From: GCA-002050365 sp038235165
Lineage (GTDB): Bacteria; Acidobacteriota; Blastocatellia; Pyrinomonadales; Pyrinomonadaceae
Reading direction: 5' to 3'
DNA length: 64,000 bases
Assembly (NCBI GenBank): GCA_038235165.1
Contig: JBBSUG010000006.1
Span: 1-64,000, forward strand
A model generated the notes under the pieces. It made no database searches. It was not told the origin of the DNA and worked only from the letters and a program-made list of their open reading frames with translations. Below, in pieces: positions 17,695 to 25,759 of the stretch (its first letter is position 1; every line of letters starts with the position of its first letter). The translations under genes were made by a program, and so were the position numbers.

Positions 17695-18390
17695 ATGAGT
17701 AAAATACTTTTGATAGACGACGATGAAGAGCTTTGTGAACTCGTTTCCGAATATTTGACGGTCGAAGGTTTTACTGTTGAAGCCGTCCACGACGGCGCAA
17801 GCGGTTTGCAAAATGCGCTGAACGGCGCATACGAATTAGCAATTTTAGATGTGATGCTGCCGAAAATGAATGGTTTCGACGTTTTGCGCGAATTGCGGAA
17901 AACGTCAACAATTCCGGTGTTGATGCTGACGGCACGCGGCGACGATATGGAGCGCATCGTCGGTTTGGAAATCGGCGCGGATGATTATTTGCCGAAGCCG
18001 TTTAACCCGCGCGAACTCGTCGCACGGTTGCGGGCAATTCTGCGCCGCGTTGAAATGTCCGAAGAAAACAAACAGATTGAAAGCGAAAAATTCCAGGTTG
18101 ACGATGTGGAAGTGTCGCTTTCGAGCCGTTCCGCCAAAAAAGACGGCGAAGAGTTGAATTTAACATCGGTCGAATTTGATCTTCTGGTCGCCCTGCTCAA
18201 AAATGCCGGGAAAATAATCAACAAGGAAGAATTGAGCGAAACGGTTCTCGACCGCAAATTGTCGCCCTACGACCGCAGTTTGGATATGCACATCAGCAAT
18301 CTGCGAAAAAAACTTGGCAGCCGCGACAACAGTGACGAAAGAATTAAAACTATTCGCTCGGTCGGCTATATCTATACAATTGTTGATTAA
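17695..18390 (+). CDS. OmpR/CpxR-type response regulator
   Basis: The start is the ATG at 17695 (MSKILLIDDDEELCELVSEY); an upstream in-frame TTG is unlikely. The receiver domain (1-118) has the acidic pair DDD, the phospho-acceptor Asp in LAILDVMLPKMNGFD and the Lys in DYLPKPFNP. The C-terminal winged helix (about 130-230) ends with DMHISNLRKKLG and the RSVGYIY turn of the OmpR class. Together with the kinase downstream and the Spy/CpxP-like protein upstream it forms a Cpx-like envelope stress system. GTAAA boxes upstream suggest it activates itself. Length (231 aa) is normal. Confidence 0.92.
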   Translation: MSKILLIDDDEELCELVSEYLTVEGFTVEAVHDGASGLQNALNGAYELAILDVMLPKMNGFDVLRELRKTSTIPVLMLTARGDDMERIVGLEIGADDYLPKPFNPRELVARLRAILRRVEMSEENKQIESEKFQVDDVEVSLSSRSAKKDGEELNLTSVEFDLLVALLKNAGKIINKEELSETVLDRKLSPYDRSLDMHISNLRKKLGSRDNSDERIKTIRSVGYIYTIVD

Positions 18391-18393
18391 CCG

Positions 18394-18527
18394 GGAGCGC
18401 GGACGGCTCGTCCGCTTTTCGAGCGCAGAAGCGCGAGAAACGCTTCCACATTCTAATTACGTCGTTGATAGTGAGTGTTTCGCAACGTCTTGCTTCGCGG
18501 CGTTAGCGGACGAGCCGTCCGCGCTCC
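18394..18527. repeat. REP-like palindrome, GGAGCGCGGACG family, copy 1
   Basis: GGAGCGCGGACGGCTCGTCC plus GC (18394-18415) is matched by its perfect 22-bp reverse complement at 18506-18527. The centre holds smaller GC-rich inverted repeats around GCGAGAAACGC and GCTTCGCGGCG. It fills the gap between the CpxR-like stop (18390) and the CpxA-like ATG (18532). A second copy is at 57817-57945. Such sequences resemble REP/BIME elements moved by RAYT transposases, none of which is in the window. Confidence 0.85.
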
Positions 18528-18531
18528 AATT

Positions 18532-19917
18532 ATGAGTTTATTTCTAAAAATTTTCCTATGGTTCTGGCTGGCGATTGCGCTGGTCGTGGCGGTTTTGACG
18601 GTGGTTAATTGGTCAACCCAGAGTGAACCGTTGGTGCGGCAGTGGCAGACGTTTGTCGGTGAAATCGTCGCGTCAAATTCGGCGACGGCGGCGCAGATTT
18701 ATGAAAACGAAGGGCAGTCGGGATTGCAGGAATACTTGGGTCGGGTGATCAATGCCGAACGGGTTAATGCCGTCGGTTTGTATGACGCAAACCGCCGCCT
18801 GATTGCCGGCAGCGAGATTTCCGCCGAAGCCGCCGTGATAATTGATCAGGCTCTGCAAAGCGACAATACGGAGTTTATCCGGCTGCCGGAACAGACCATT
18901 GCCGCGAAAAAACTGCGGCTTAAAGATGGTGCCGATTATGTGTATGTAATTCAACTGAAACGTCCGCCGCAAACCGATCTTTTGACCGAACTTAAAAATC
19001 GTATTCTGCAAATTCTGGCAGTTATCTTCACCGCCGGTTTGGTTTGTTATGCGCTGGCGCGACATTTTTCGTCGCCGATTGGGAAACTGCGCCGTGCCAC
19101 ACAGAAATTTGCCGAAGGCGATTTGCAGACGCGGGTTGCGCCGGAAATGGGCAAAAGACGCGATGAGGTGGCGAAATTAGCACAGGATTTCGACGAAATG
19201 GCAGAACGCATCGAAACTTTGGTTTCATCCGAAAAACGGCTGACGCAGGATATTTCGCACGAATTGCGCTCACCGCTGGCGCGGATGAACGTCGCGCTGG
19301 AGTTAGCGCGGGTTAAAGCAAATCCTGAAACAAAACCGCTGCTTGAAAGACTGGAAACCGAATCTTACCGCTTAAATGAAATGATTTCGCGGCTGCTGAT
19401 GCTTTCCAAACTTGAAACGCGCTCGGAAAATTTCGAGAAAAGGGAAGTTAATCTGACGAAAATAGTCGAACAAATCGCCGCCGATGCCGATTTTGAAGCG
19501 CAGGCGAATAACAAATCGGTCGTGATTCTGCACAAAGACGCAGTGAAAGTTTTCGGCAATGAAAATCTGCTCAGAAGCGCAGTGGAAAATGTTTTGCGAA
19601 ATGCCGTAAAATATTCCAAGGAAGACACGAACATCGAAATCAGCTTAAAAAATGGCGGCGGAAATGCCGAAATTGTCGTCAGGGATTACGGCGAGGGCGT
19701 TCCCGAAAACGAAATTGCCCATCTTTTTCGCCCGTTCTACCGTGTCCATACCGCGCGTGACCGCAAAACCGGCGGCATCGGGTTAGGTTTGGCAATCGCT
19801 GAACGCGCCGTCAACGCGCACAACGGGACGATTTCAGCAAAAAATATGGATAACGGTTTGATCGTTCAAATAAATCTGCCCGCCACGTTACCGCAGTCGT
19901 CCCGAATGCCGTCTTGA
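18532..19917 (+). CDS. CpxA-like sensor histidine kinase
   Basis: The ATG at 18532 is chosen because the first membrane segment starts there (MSLFLKIFLWFWLAIALVVA); the open frame reaches further up only through the REP-like palindrome. A periplasmic domain (about 30-160) precedes a second membrane segment (about 163-183), a HAMP region (LRRATQKFAEGDLQTRV), the HisKA motif DISHELRSPLARMNVALELA with the phospho-acceptor His, and a HATPase domain with the N box LRSAVENVLRNAVKYS and G boxes DYGEGVP and GIGLGLAIA. The dimerisation sequence is very close to CpxA (SHELRTPLTRL). No clear ribosome binding site precedes the start; the palindrome arm ends 4 bp before the ATG, so translation may depend on coupling or structure. 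Confidence 0.9.
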   Translation: MSLFLKIFLWFWLAIALVVAVLTVVNWSTQSEPLVRQWQTFVGEIVASNSATAAQIYENEGQSGLQEYLGRVINAERVNAVGLYDANRRLIAGSEISAEAAVIIDQALQSDNTEFIRLPEQTIAAKKLRLKDGADYVYVIQLKRPPQTDLLTELKNRILQILAVIFTAGLVCYALARHFSSPIGKLRRATQKFAEGDLQTRVAPEMGKRRDEVAKLAQDFDEMAERIETLVSSEKRLTQDISHELRSPLARMNVALELARVKANPETKPLLERLETESYRLNEMISRLLMLSKLETRSENFEKREVNLTKIVEQIAADADFEAQANNKSVVILHKDAVKVFGNENLLRSAVENVLRNAVKYSKEDTNIEISLKNGGGNAEIVVRDYGEGVPENEIAHLFRPFYRVHTARDRKTGGIGLGLAIAERAVNAHNGTISAKNMDNGLIVQINLPATLPQSSRMPS

Positions 19918-20003
19918 GTGCGTCCCGCGCTAATTTCTTACTATCTACTAAGACTCGAAAGCGGAACTCATCCGATACAACAGTCGGGGTGACTGCTGTA
20001 CTT

Positions 20004-20369
20004 TCAGATTCGTTCTCTTCGCGCTTTGATGAATGATAAAATGGACAGAATCACGAAAACCAGACAGACGACTGCCATCGCCGCTTGTGAAAACACGGCA
20101 AGCGAAACTTTGATGTCGCCCATTTTCGTCAAAAGCCGTCCGGCGGGAATCAAAAATCCCAAAAGCCCGACGATGACCGCCGCGTGCATCAGATGTTTCC
20201 GCAAACTCTCCATTTGCTTGGCAGCGATGCCGAGAATGTCCAATACTAAACCGAACGCCGCCGGAATCAGTGCCGTCCAACTCGTATTTCCGTCAATTAT
20301 GCTGAAAACGTAACCGATAATTCCGATTAAAATTAATAAAATTCCGCTGACAATTGCTGTTGATGGCAT
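20004..20369 (-). CDS. Small multi-pass membrane protein (121 aa)
   Basis: The start is the ATG at 20367-20369; a more upstream TTG would lie inside the repeat at 20378-20442. The product has four hydrophobic segments (about residues 5-24, 30-50, 64-84 and 92-115) and a basic C-terminus (FIKARRERI). No conserved motif is recognised. It is convergent with the CpxA-like gene and follows the S15 hydrolase gene on the same strand, with the 7-bp-period palindrome between them. Function is unknown. Confidence 0.65.
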   Translation of the reverse strand: MPSTAIVSGILLILIGIIGYVFSIIDGNTSWTALIPAAFGLVLDILGIAAKQMESLRKHLMHAAVIVGLLGFLIPAGRLLTKMGDIKVSLAVFSQAAMAVVCLVFVILSILSFIKARRERI

Positions 20370-20377
20370 AATCTTTG

Positions 20378-20442
20378 TTCCAGATTCCAAATTCCAGATT
20401 CCAAATGTTTACTCTTCAATGTGGAATCTGGAATCTGGAATT
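20378..20442. repeat. Palindrome with 7-bp-period arms (TTCCAGA/TTCCAAA)
   Basis: The left arm (20378-20406) is TTCCAGA and TTCCAAA repeated alternately twice with an exact 7-bp period. The right arm (20421-20442) is GGAATCT twice plus GGAATT, its reverse complement. The centre is 14 nt. It overlaps the last bases of the S15 hydrolase gene. Similar heptamer palindromes lie at 33243-33341 and, in weaker form, 59894-59972. Confidence 0.85.
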
Positions 20443-22378
20443 ATTTAGTTATTGGCAAAACAATCGCCGATAGGTTTTTGCCGCCGTAATAAACTCTTTC
20501 CGTCGCTTTTTGGAAATCGCTTGCCGAGGCGAGTTGGTAATTGTCCATATATTTCTGCGGATTTCGCGCTACCAGCGGAAACCAGGTGCTTTGAATCTGC
20601 ACCATTATCCGATGTCCTTTTTTGAAGGTGTGGACGATTCCGGGCATCGTGAAATCGAGTTTCGCGGCTTCGTTCGGAACAAGCGGAGCTGGTTTGTCGA
20701 ACGAGTTTCTAAAACGCGCCGGGAACGGTTCGCCGCGCAAAAGCATTTGATAACCGCCGGGTGCGAACACCGAAAACGCCGATGTTTCCGGCGGTTTCAC
20801 GCCTTCCGGGTATTTGTAATCGTCCGGGAAAACGTCAATTAACTTGACGACGAAATCCGAATCCGTGCCGCTCGACGAAACATAAATCGCCGGTTTCAGA
20901 TCGCCCGCAACAGTCATATCTTCGGTCAAAGGGGCAGTCTGATAAACCAGCACGTCGGGGCGCGTCGCTGCAAAACGTTGATCTTCGGTCATGAAATCAC
21001 GCGGATAATTATGCGAAATTTTCTGCGTGTAGGGAACGGGTTTTGCCGGGTCGGAAACATATTCGTCTTTTCCTTCCGCTTTCGGCATCTCGAACGACAA
21101 ACCGCCGTTTCCCGTCAAATAAAGCGCGGTGTCGGTGCCGTTAGTCGGATTATAAGTCGAAAATTCGCGCCATTTGTTCGCGCCCGTGTCGAACAAATTA
21201 GTTTCCTTGATATTGGAAATATCGCCTTTGTCTTTCAAAAAGTGATTGAAAAAGGGAAGTTCGATTTTCGATTGATAATAAAGCGAAGTTTTCTCGCCGA
21301 AATATGCCGTGCCGAGAAAATCGCCGTCGCCGCGTTCCCAACCGCCGTGAAACCACGGTCCCATCACGAGAACATTATAAATTCCCGGATTCTGCCGTTC
21401 GATGTGCTGATAAGTTTGCAGTGCGCCGTATAAATCTTCGTTGTCATACCAGCCGCCGACGGTCATTACCGCCGCTTTGACACCTTTTAATTTCGGCAGT
21501 ACGTTGCGGTCTTTCCAGTATTGATCGTAATTCGGATGCTGCATCATATCGTCCCAAAATTTGATGCGCGTTCCCAGTTTGGATTGATAATTATCGGCGG
21601 TTTCTTTGAGTCCGCCTAAATCTTTGAAATAATTATAGCCGTCGTCCGTACCGGCGGCAAATCTTTTCGTCGTCGTTGTTTCCGGCGTTTCCGGCTTCAA
21701 ACGCGGCTGACCGAAAAAGGCGAAAAAGTCATAGTTTTGTGCCAAAAATAATGCGCCGTTGTGGTGCATATCATCGCCGTGATACCAATCGGAAACCGGA
21801 GCCTGCGGCGATGCGGCTTTGATCGCCGGGTGCGAATTGATAACCGCCGTCGAAGTGTAAAATCCGGGATAAGAAATGCCCCAGATGCCGACGCGCCCGT
21901 TGTTATTCGGAATATTTTTAGTCATCCAGTCAACCGAATCGTAACTGTCGGTTGATTCGTCAATTTCCTTCGTACCGGGTTTCGCCGTTTCCGGTCGCAC
22001 ATCAACAAATTCGCCTTCCGACATCCAGCGTCCGCGCACGTCCTGATAAACGAAAATGTAGCCTTCTTTGGCAAACAGCCCGTTCGGTCCGAGCAATGTT
22101 TTATATTTGTCCGCCCCATACGGCGCAACGGTGTATGGCGTGCGGCTGTACATTATCGGATATTTCTGCGATTTGTCCTTCGGCTCATAAATCGAAGTGA
22201 AAAGTTTCACGCCGTCGCGCATCGGAATCATCACCTCGCGCTTGTCGTAGTTCGCTTTGATATACGTCGCCAAATCTTCTTCCTTGGCAGGCTGCGCCGC
22301 CTGCGCGAACAGGGGAATTTGGCACAGCGCGATGAACGAAAAAACAAATAACAAATTTTGCAGTCGAACAAATTTCAT
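20441..22378 (-). CDS. CocE/NonD (S15) family acyl-peptide hydrolase, secreted
   Basis: The ATG at 22378 is preferred because GGAG lies 7 nt upstream and a signal peptide follows (MKFVRLQNLLFVFSFIALCQ, cleavage near FAQA). The 645-residue product has the S15/CocE alpha/beta hydrolase region with IPMRDGVKLFTSIYEP, the nucleophile motif GIWGISYPGFY (Ser about residue 168) and a C-terminal jelly-roll domain (about 440-645) ending in HRIMVQIQSTWFPLVARNPQ. Family members cleave X-Pro dipeptides, glutaryl-7-ACA or cocaine-like esters; the real substrate is unknown but a peptidase role fits the other exported peptidases here. A terminator lies directly upstream, so it is transcribed separately from the SIMPL gene. 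Confidence 0.9.
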   Translation of the reverse strand: MKFVRLQNLLFVFSFIALCQIPLFAQAAQPAKEEDLATYIKANYDKREVMIPMRDGVKLFTSIYEPKDKSQKYPIMYSRTPYTVAPYGADKYKTLLGPNGLFAKEGYIFVYQDVRGRWMSEGEFVDVRPETAKPGTKEIDESTDSYDSVDWMTKNIPNNNGRVGIWGISYPGFYTSTAVINSHPAIKAASPQAPVSDWYHGDDMHHNGALFLAQNYDFFAFFGQPRLKPETPETTTTKRFAAGTDDGYNYFKDLGGLKETADNYQSKLGTRIKFWDDMMQHPNYDQYWKDRNVLPKLKGVKAAVMTVGGWYDNEDLYGALQTYQHIERQNPGIYNVLVMGPWFHGGWERGDGDFLGTAYFGEKTSLYYQSKIELPFFNHFLKDKGDISNIKETNLFDTGANKWREFSTYNPTNGTDTALYLTGNGGLSFEMPKAEGKDEYVSDPAKPVPYTQKISHNYPRDFMTEDQRFAATRPDVLVYQTAPLTEDMTVAGDLKPAIYVSSSGTDSDFVVKLIDVFPDDYKYPEGVKPPETSAFSVFAPGGYQMLLRGEPFPARFRNSFDKPAPLVPNEAAKLDFTMPGIVHTFKKGHRIMVQIQSTWFPLVARNPQKYMDNYQLASASDFQKATERVYYGGKNLSAIVLPITK

Positions 22379-22391
22379 AATTTTCTCCAAA

Positions 22392-22418
22392 ATAAAAAGG
22401 CTGGTTTTATCCAGCCTT
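22392..22418 (-). terminator. Intrinsic terminator after the SIMPL gene
   Basis: AAGGCTGG (22397-22404) pairs with CCAGCCTT (22411-22418) around a 6-nt loop. Read on the minus strand the stem is followed by TTTATTTT. It stands between the SIMPL gene stop (22449) and the S15 gene ribosome binding site. Confidence 0.85.
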
Positions 22419-22448
22419 ATTTTCGCGCAATTATGGTTTGATTACAAG

Positions 22449-23192
22449 TCAGTTTGCCGTCGCCACTTCGACGACGAGCAGAACCTGCGACCGGACATCG
22501 AGCGAACCGGCTTGCACCGGCGTATTGTAAACGGGTTTTGCCGCCGTCATATTTGAATTCATTTTATATTCGTCCATCGAAGTTTGCGACTGAATCGGTA
22601 TGCCGCCCTCGGTTGATTCGAGGACGCGGACGATTTTGCCGTTGAGCGATTGTGCGATAGCTTCGGCTTTCGCCATTGCCTGTTTTGTCGCCAACGCCAG
22701 CGCGTCGCCCTGCGCGGGTGACGTTTCACCGACGACAAACCCGATTCCCTCAACGCTGTTCGCTCCCGCTTTGGTCGCCGTGTCAATCACCGCGCCGACC
22801 TTCGATAAATTTTTGATCGAAACCGTCACCGTGTTTTTGACTTCGTAACCGAGAATTTTCGGCATTTTGCCCGAATAATAATACTGTTCGGGGTTCAATC
22901 TGTAATCGCTGGTTTTTATTTCCGGCTGATCGTTCGCCGTAATCTCTTCGACCGCTTTTTTCACATTTTCGCTTTTGCGGGCGTTTTCCTGCTGGGCGTT
23001 GATCGCCTGTTTGTCCTGCGTGACGACCGAAAATGTAATAACGGCAGTGTCCGGCGCGATTTTCGTCCGCGAATCGCCGATGACCGTGATGCGGGTTGTT
23101 TTGTCATTGACGGGACGATAAACGTAAAGCGCAGCGGCGAAAAGAATGAATCCAATAGCAAGTAAAGCTAGTTTATAGACGTTGTTTTTCAT
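22449..23192 (-). CDS. SIMPL (DUF541) domain protein
   Basis: The start is the ATG at 23192 (MKNNVYKLALLAIGFILFAA), preceded by AGGAGAAAC and followed by a signal-anchor segment. The 247-residue protein has the SIMPL/DUF541 features: an early strand TRITVIGDSRTKIAPDTAVI, the IKTSDYRLNPEQYY stretch, and the YEVKNTVTVSIKNLSKVGAVIDTATKAGAN region. Known members include the periplasmic protein YggE, tied to oxidative stress, and BP26. The protein is expected in the periplasm, held by its N-terminal segment. The biochemical role of the domain is not settled. Confidence 0.88.
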   Translation of the reverse strand: MKNNVYKLALLAIGFILFAAALYVYRPVNDKTTRITVIGDSRTKIAPDTAVITFSVVTQDKQAINAQQENARKSENVKKAVEEITANDQPEIKTSDYRLNPEQYYYSGKMPKILGYEVKNTVTVSIKNLSKVGAVIDTATKAGANSVEGIGFVVGETSPAQGDALALATKQAMAKAEAIAQSLNGKIVRVLESTEGGIPIQSQTSMDEYKMNSNMTAAKPVYNTPVQAGSLDVRSQVLLVVEVATAN

Positions 23193-23334
23193 ACAAGTTT
23201 CTCCTGTTTCAAGGTTTGGTATGAGAACGCCTGACCGAAAAATATCTTGCAAAAACTATTCGTGCGGCAAAATTAAACAATTTAGATTTGCAATTAACGG
23301 GCGTAAAACCTAAAATCAAAACTCCAGTTTATAT

Positions 23335-23411
23335 GCACCTGTAGCTCAGCTGGATAGAGTATCTGGCTTCGAACCAGAGGGTCGCAGGTTCGAATCCTGC
23401 CGGGTGTACCA
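23335..23411 (+). tRNA. tRNA-Arg (anticodon UCG)
   Basis: All stems can be drawn: acceptor GCACCTG with CGGGTGT (G-U at the first pair), D stem GCTC/GAGT, anticodon stem TCTGG/CCAGA with loop CTTCGAA (anticodon TCG), and T stem GCAGG/CCTGC with loop TTCGAAT. The CCA end is encoded at 23409-23411. It reads the CGA family of arginine codons. Its 3' half is repeated at 27298-27344, so it served as an integration site. Confidence 0.95.
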
Positions 23412-23448
23412 ATTTTAATTCTTTGTTTCTAACAAGTTACAAAAACAA

Positions 23449-23478
23449 AAAGCAAGCCGATTCGAGCTTGCTTTTTTT
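23449..23478 (+). terminator. Intrinsic terminator downstream of tRNA-Arg
   Basis: AAAGCAAGC (23449-23457) pairs with GCTTGCTTT (23466-23474), loop CGATTCGA, followed by a run of T. It fits the end of the tRNA transcript. It also overlaps the former integrase 3' end on the other strand. Confidence 0.8.
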
Positions 23479-23511
23479 GTTTGTGTGTCAATTGTGTGCC
23501 AACTCTTAAAA

Positions 23512-23616
23512 TCATCCGATTATTAAAATCCTTTCAAGTTTTGTAGCCGCATCTTCCTGCATAGTCGGCAAAATGTGCGAATAGGTATCCATCGCTAAAA
23601 TAATACTTGAACGCAT
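23512..23616 (-). pseudogene. Tyrosine integrase C-terminal fragment
   Basis: Thirty-four codons encode SSIILAMDTYSHILPTMQED then AATKLERIL and stop. This is the usual end of phage-type tyrosine recombinases, with the DTYSH sequence carrying the nucleophile Tyr. After the stop at 23512-23514, another frame reads RVGTQLTHKQKKQARIG, a common integrase tail, so one frameshift probably separates them. The rest of the gene, including the Arg-His-Arg residues, is missing. The fragment points towards the tRNA, as expected for an integrase at its attachment site. Confidence 0.8.
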
Positions 23617-23752
23617 TTAACGTATTTGATCGAAAAGTCTTTGAATAAATTCGTTAAATACGTAATGCGGAAGTTTTGATAAACCATTTTTCTGACGGCT
23701 TTTTTGCATTTTCTGCGTGTTCGGTCTGACTTTCGATCAAACCGGATTCGAC

Positions 23753-25759
23753 TTAAATTTTCAAATCCTTATTGATTTCCTTCGCATTCAGATTCTTTTG
23801 GAAAACGTCCGTATAAATTTCGGTTCGTGTCAAACCGTTTCCAGCTTCGCGCAAAGCGTCCAAAATAGCATCGGCGTTTTTGTTTCCGAGCCGGTCGCCG
23901 AAAATATACTTCGCCGAATCTTCACAGAATTGCCAGACGGCAAAACCGGCTTCCAGATGTTCGAGTTTTATTTCCGTTTGTCCGTCAATCACGGCGAAGA
24001 TGCACGAAAGCCGCAAAACATACGGCGAAGCGCGCTGCGTAACTTTTGCCACTAAACCGAAACGTGATGTTTCCAGATGTTGATAATTTGAAATCCAAAG
24101 TTCTTTCGCTTCGTCTGAAAAGTGAATTTGTTCGACATTTTTAGCCAACTCAATGCGTCTTGAAATTTCGGCATTAAAGCAGAGCAAATCTTTGAAATCA
24201 ATTTCCGCGCCCAACGGCAAAAACTTTGAACGCCTGACGCAGACCCACAGAAAGCGGTTGGCGTAACCGTTGGCGGATTCGACTTCGGACAGACAGTTTA
24301 GAAGTTCTGTTTTCGTGATGTGTCCGACGATTGAAACGTGTGCGCCGGTCGTTTTCAGCGGTGAATTTTTTGTTAAATTCTGCGCGTCGCCGGTGTCCCA
24401 AAAATTGCGGGTAATCGCCGAAAGCGAATTTCCTTCTCTGCCCTGAACGCGCAAAACCTGTGCAAATTCGCCTTCGACAACCAGCAGACGTTTATCTGAA
24501 ACGCCGTTGTCAGCGCAAACCGGTTCAACCTTTTTCGTTTTCCTGTCGGTTTTTTCTTCCCAAACCGCATCGCGGACGCGATAAACCAGACCTTCGCCGC
24601 TCGCCAGACCGCTGACGACGCATTCTTTTTCGTGATATTCGTCCAAACCTTTGAAAACTTCTTTAATGCGTCCGAAAGACGTTCCTTTGCGTCCCGATGC
24701 TGTATCGCCGACAAGAACGCTAAACAAATTTGTAAAGTGCTTGTTTCCTTCGACCTGGTAAAAAGCGGAACGTCCGATGAGGTTGCCGAAATAGGTCAAA
24801 AACTGAATCAGCAACGCCATTTTGTCGGCTTCGGTGTGCGGTTCGATAAAGCGGACATATTCACCGATTAAACCGTGAAAAACTTTTTCGTTCGGAACCG
24901 GAAACGGTTTTATTTCAATCGGCGTTTCGTCAATTTCGCCGGTTTCCGCCGCTTCTTCGATTTGCTGCCGGATCGGAGCATTTCCGGCAAAGATGCAAAG
25001 TCTTTCGCTGATTTCGTCCGCGCTCAAATCTTCGTCTTTAACACAGATACTGATGTAATCCGAAACGTCCGCGCCGTGTTTCTCCGGCAACGGTTCGCCG
25101 CTGAACAGATCAATCGTTTTTACAGATGCAACATCGCCGGAAAGTATTTTCGCCGCATCGTTCGCCTGTTTTAATCCGGCTTTGTCGTGATCTGCAAATA
25201 AAACGATGTCGGACCTTTTAACAAACTCGTTAAATTCCGGCTTCCAATTCTTAAAAGACGAAACGACAAAACCGAGCTTTCGCAGATTGTCCGCGTCCTT
25301 TTCGCCTTCGCACAGCCAGATTTCCGCGTTTTCCCCGACGTTTTTGATAAGTTCCGGCAAACGATACGGAACGCGCCGCACGTCCTTCAAATTCCAGATT
25401 TCCTTCCCGTGTGCGTCAAAGTGCCGCTGACGAAAATCTTTCGGCTCAAAGCGGACATTTTCATAAAGCAGCTCGCCGCCTTCGTCGGTATATGGATAAA
25501 CAGCGACGATCTTTTTCGGTTGAAAATTATTTGCTGCCGTCTTTTGCGGTTCGAAAAACAGATCTTTCAATTCGATACCCAGATCGGAAACGAGATCTTG
25601 CACATTGCAGGCGGCAAAACATTTCAATAAAATTTTACCGTCCACTTCTTTGACCGAAAGACTGCGTTTCGCGTCGTCGTGCGAAGGACACAGTGCCAGC
25701 CAGCCGTTAGACGTTTTCAGCACGTTTTTAAGACTTCCTATCAACTCATCAGCTCTCAT
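23753..25759 (-). CDS. Primase-like protein: CHC2 zinc finger, Toprim and DUF3987, cut short by a late stop
   Basis: The start ATG at 25759 has a strong AGGAGG just upstream. The 668 residues show a CHC2-like zinc region (LCPSHDD with CFAACNVQDLV), a Toprim stretch (IWLCEGEKDADNL and DIVLFADHDKAG, about 145-215) and a DUF3987 region (about 290-640) with SVLVGDTASGRKGTSFGRI as a Walker-A-like site. Such proteins prime or unwind DNA for plasmids, islands and phages. The reading frame stops with TAA at 23753, but the same frame goes on for 32 codons with VESGLIESQTEHAENAKKPS and then EKWFIK, the normal winged-helix end of the family, to a TAA at 23654. So a TTA-to-TAA type nonsense change probably removed the last residues. 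It may be inactive. Confidence 0.85.
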   Translation of the reverse strand: MRADELIGSLKNVLKTSNGWLALCPSHDDAKRSLSVKEVDGKILLKCFAACNVQDLVSDLGIELKDLFFEPQKTAANNFQPKKIVAVYPYTDEGGELLYENVRFEPKDFRQRHFDAHGKEIWNLKDVRRVPYRLPELIKNVGENAEIWLCEGEKDADNLRKLGFVVSSFKNWKPEFNEFVKRSDIVLFADHDKAGLKQANDAAKILSGDVASVKTIDLFSGEPLPEKHGADVSDYISICVKDEDLSADEISERLCIFAGNAPIRQQIEEAAETGEIDETPIEIKPFPVPNEKVFHGLIGEYVRFIEPHTEADKMALLIQFLTYFGNLIGRSAFYQVEGNKHFTNLFSVLVGDTASGRKGTSFGRIKEVFKGLDEYHEKECVVSGLASGEGLVYRVRDAVWEEKTDRKTKKVEPVCADNGVSDKRLLVVEGEFAQVLRVQGREGNSLSAITRNFWDTGDAQNLTKNSPLKTTGAHVSIVGHITKTELLNCLSEVESANGYANRFLWVCVRRSKFLPLGAEIDFKDLLCFNAEISRRIELAKNVEQIHFSDEAKELWISNYQHLETSRFGLVAKVTQRASPYVLRLSCIFAVIDGQTEIKLEHLEAGFAVWQFCEDSAKYIFGDRLGNKNADAILDALREAGNGLTRTEIYTDVFQKNLNAKEINKDLKI

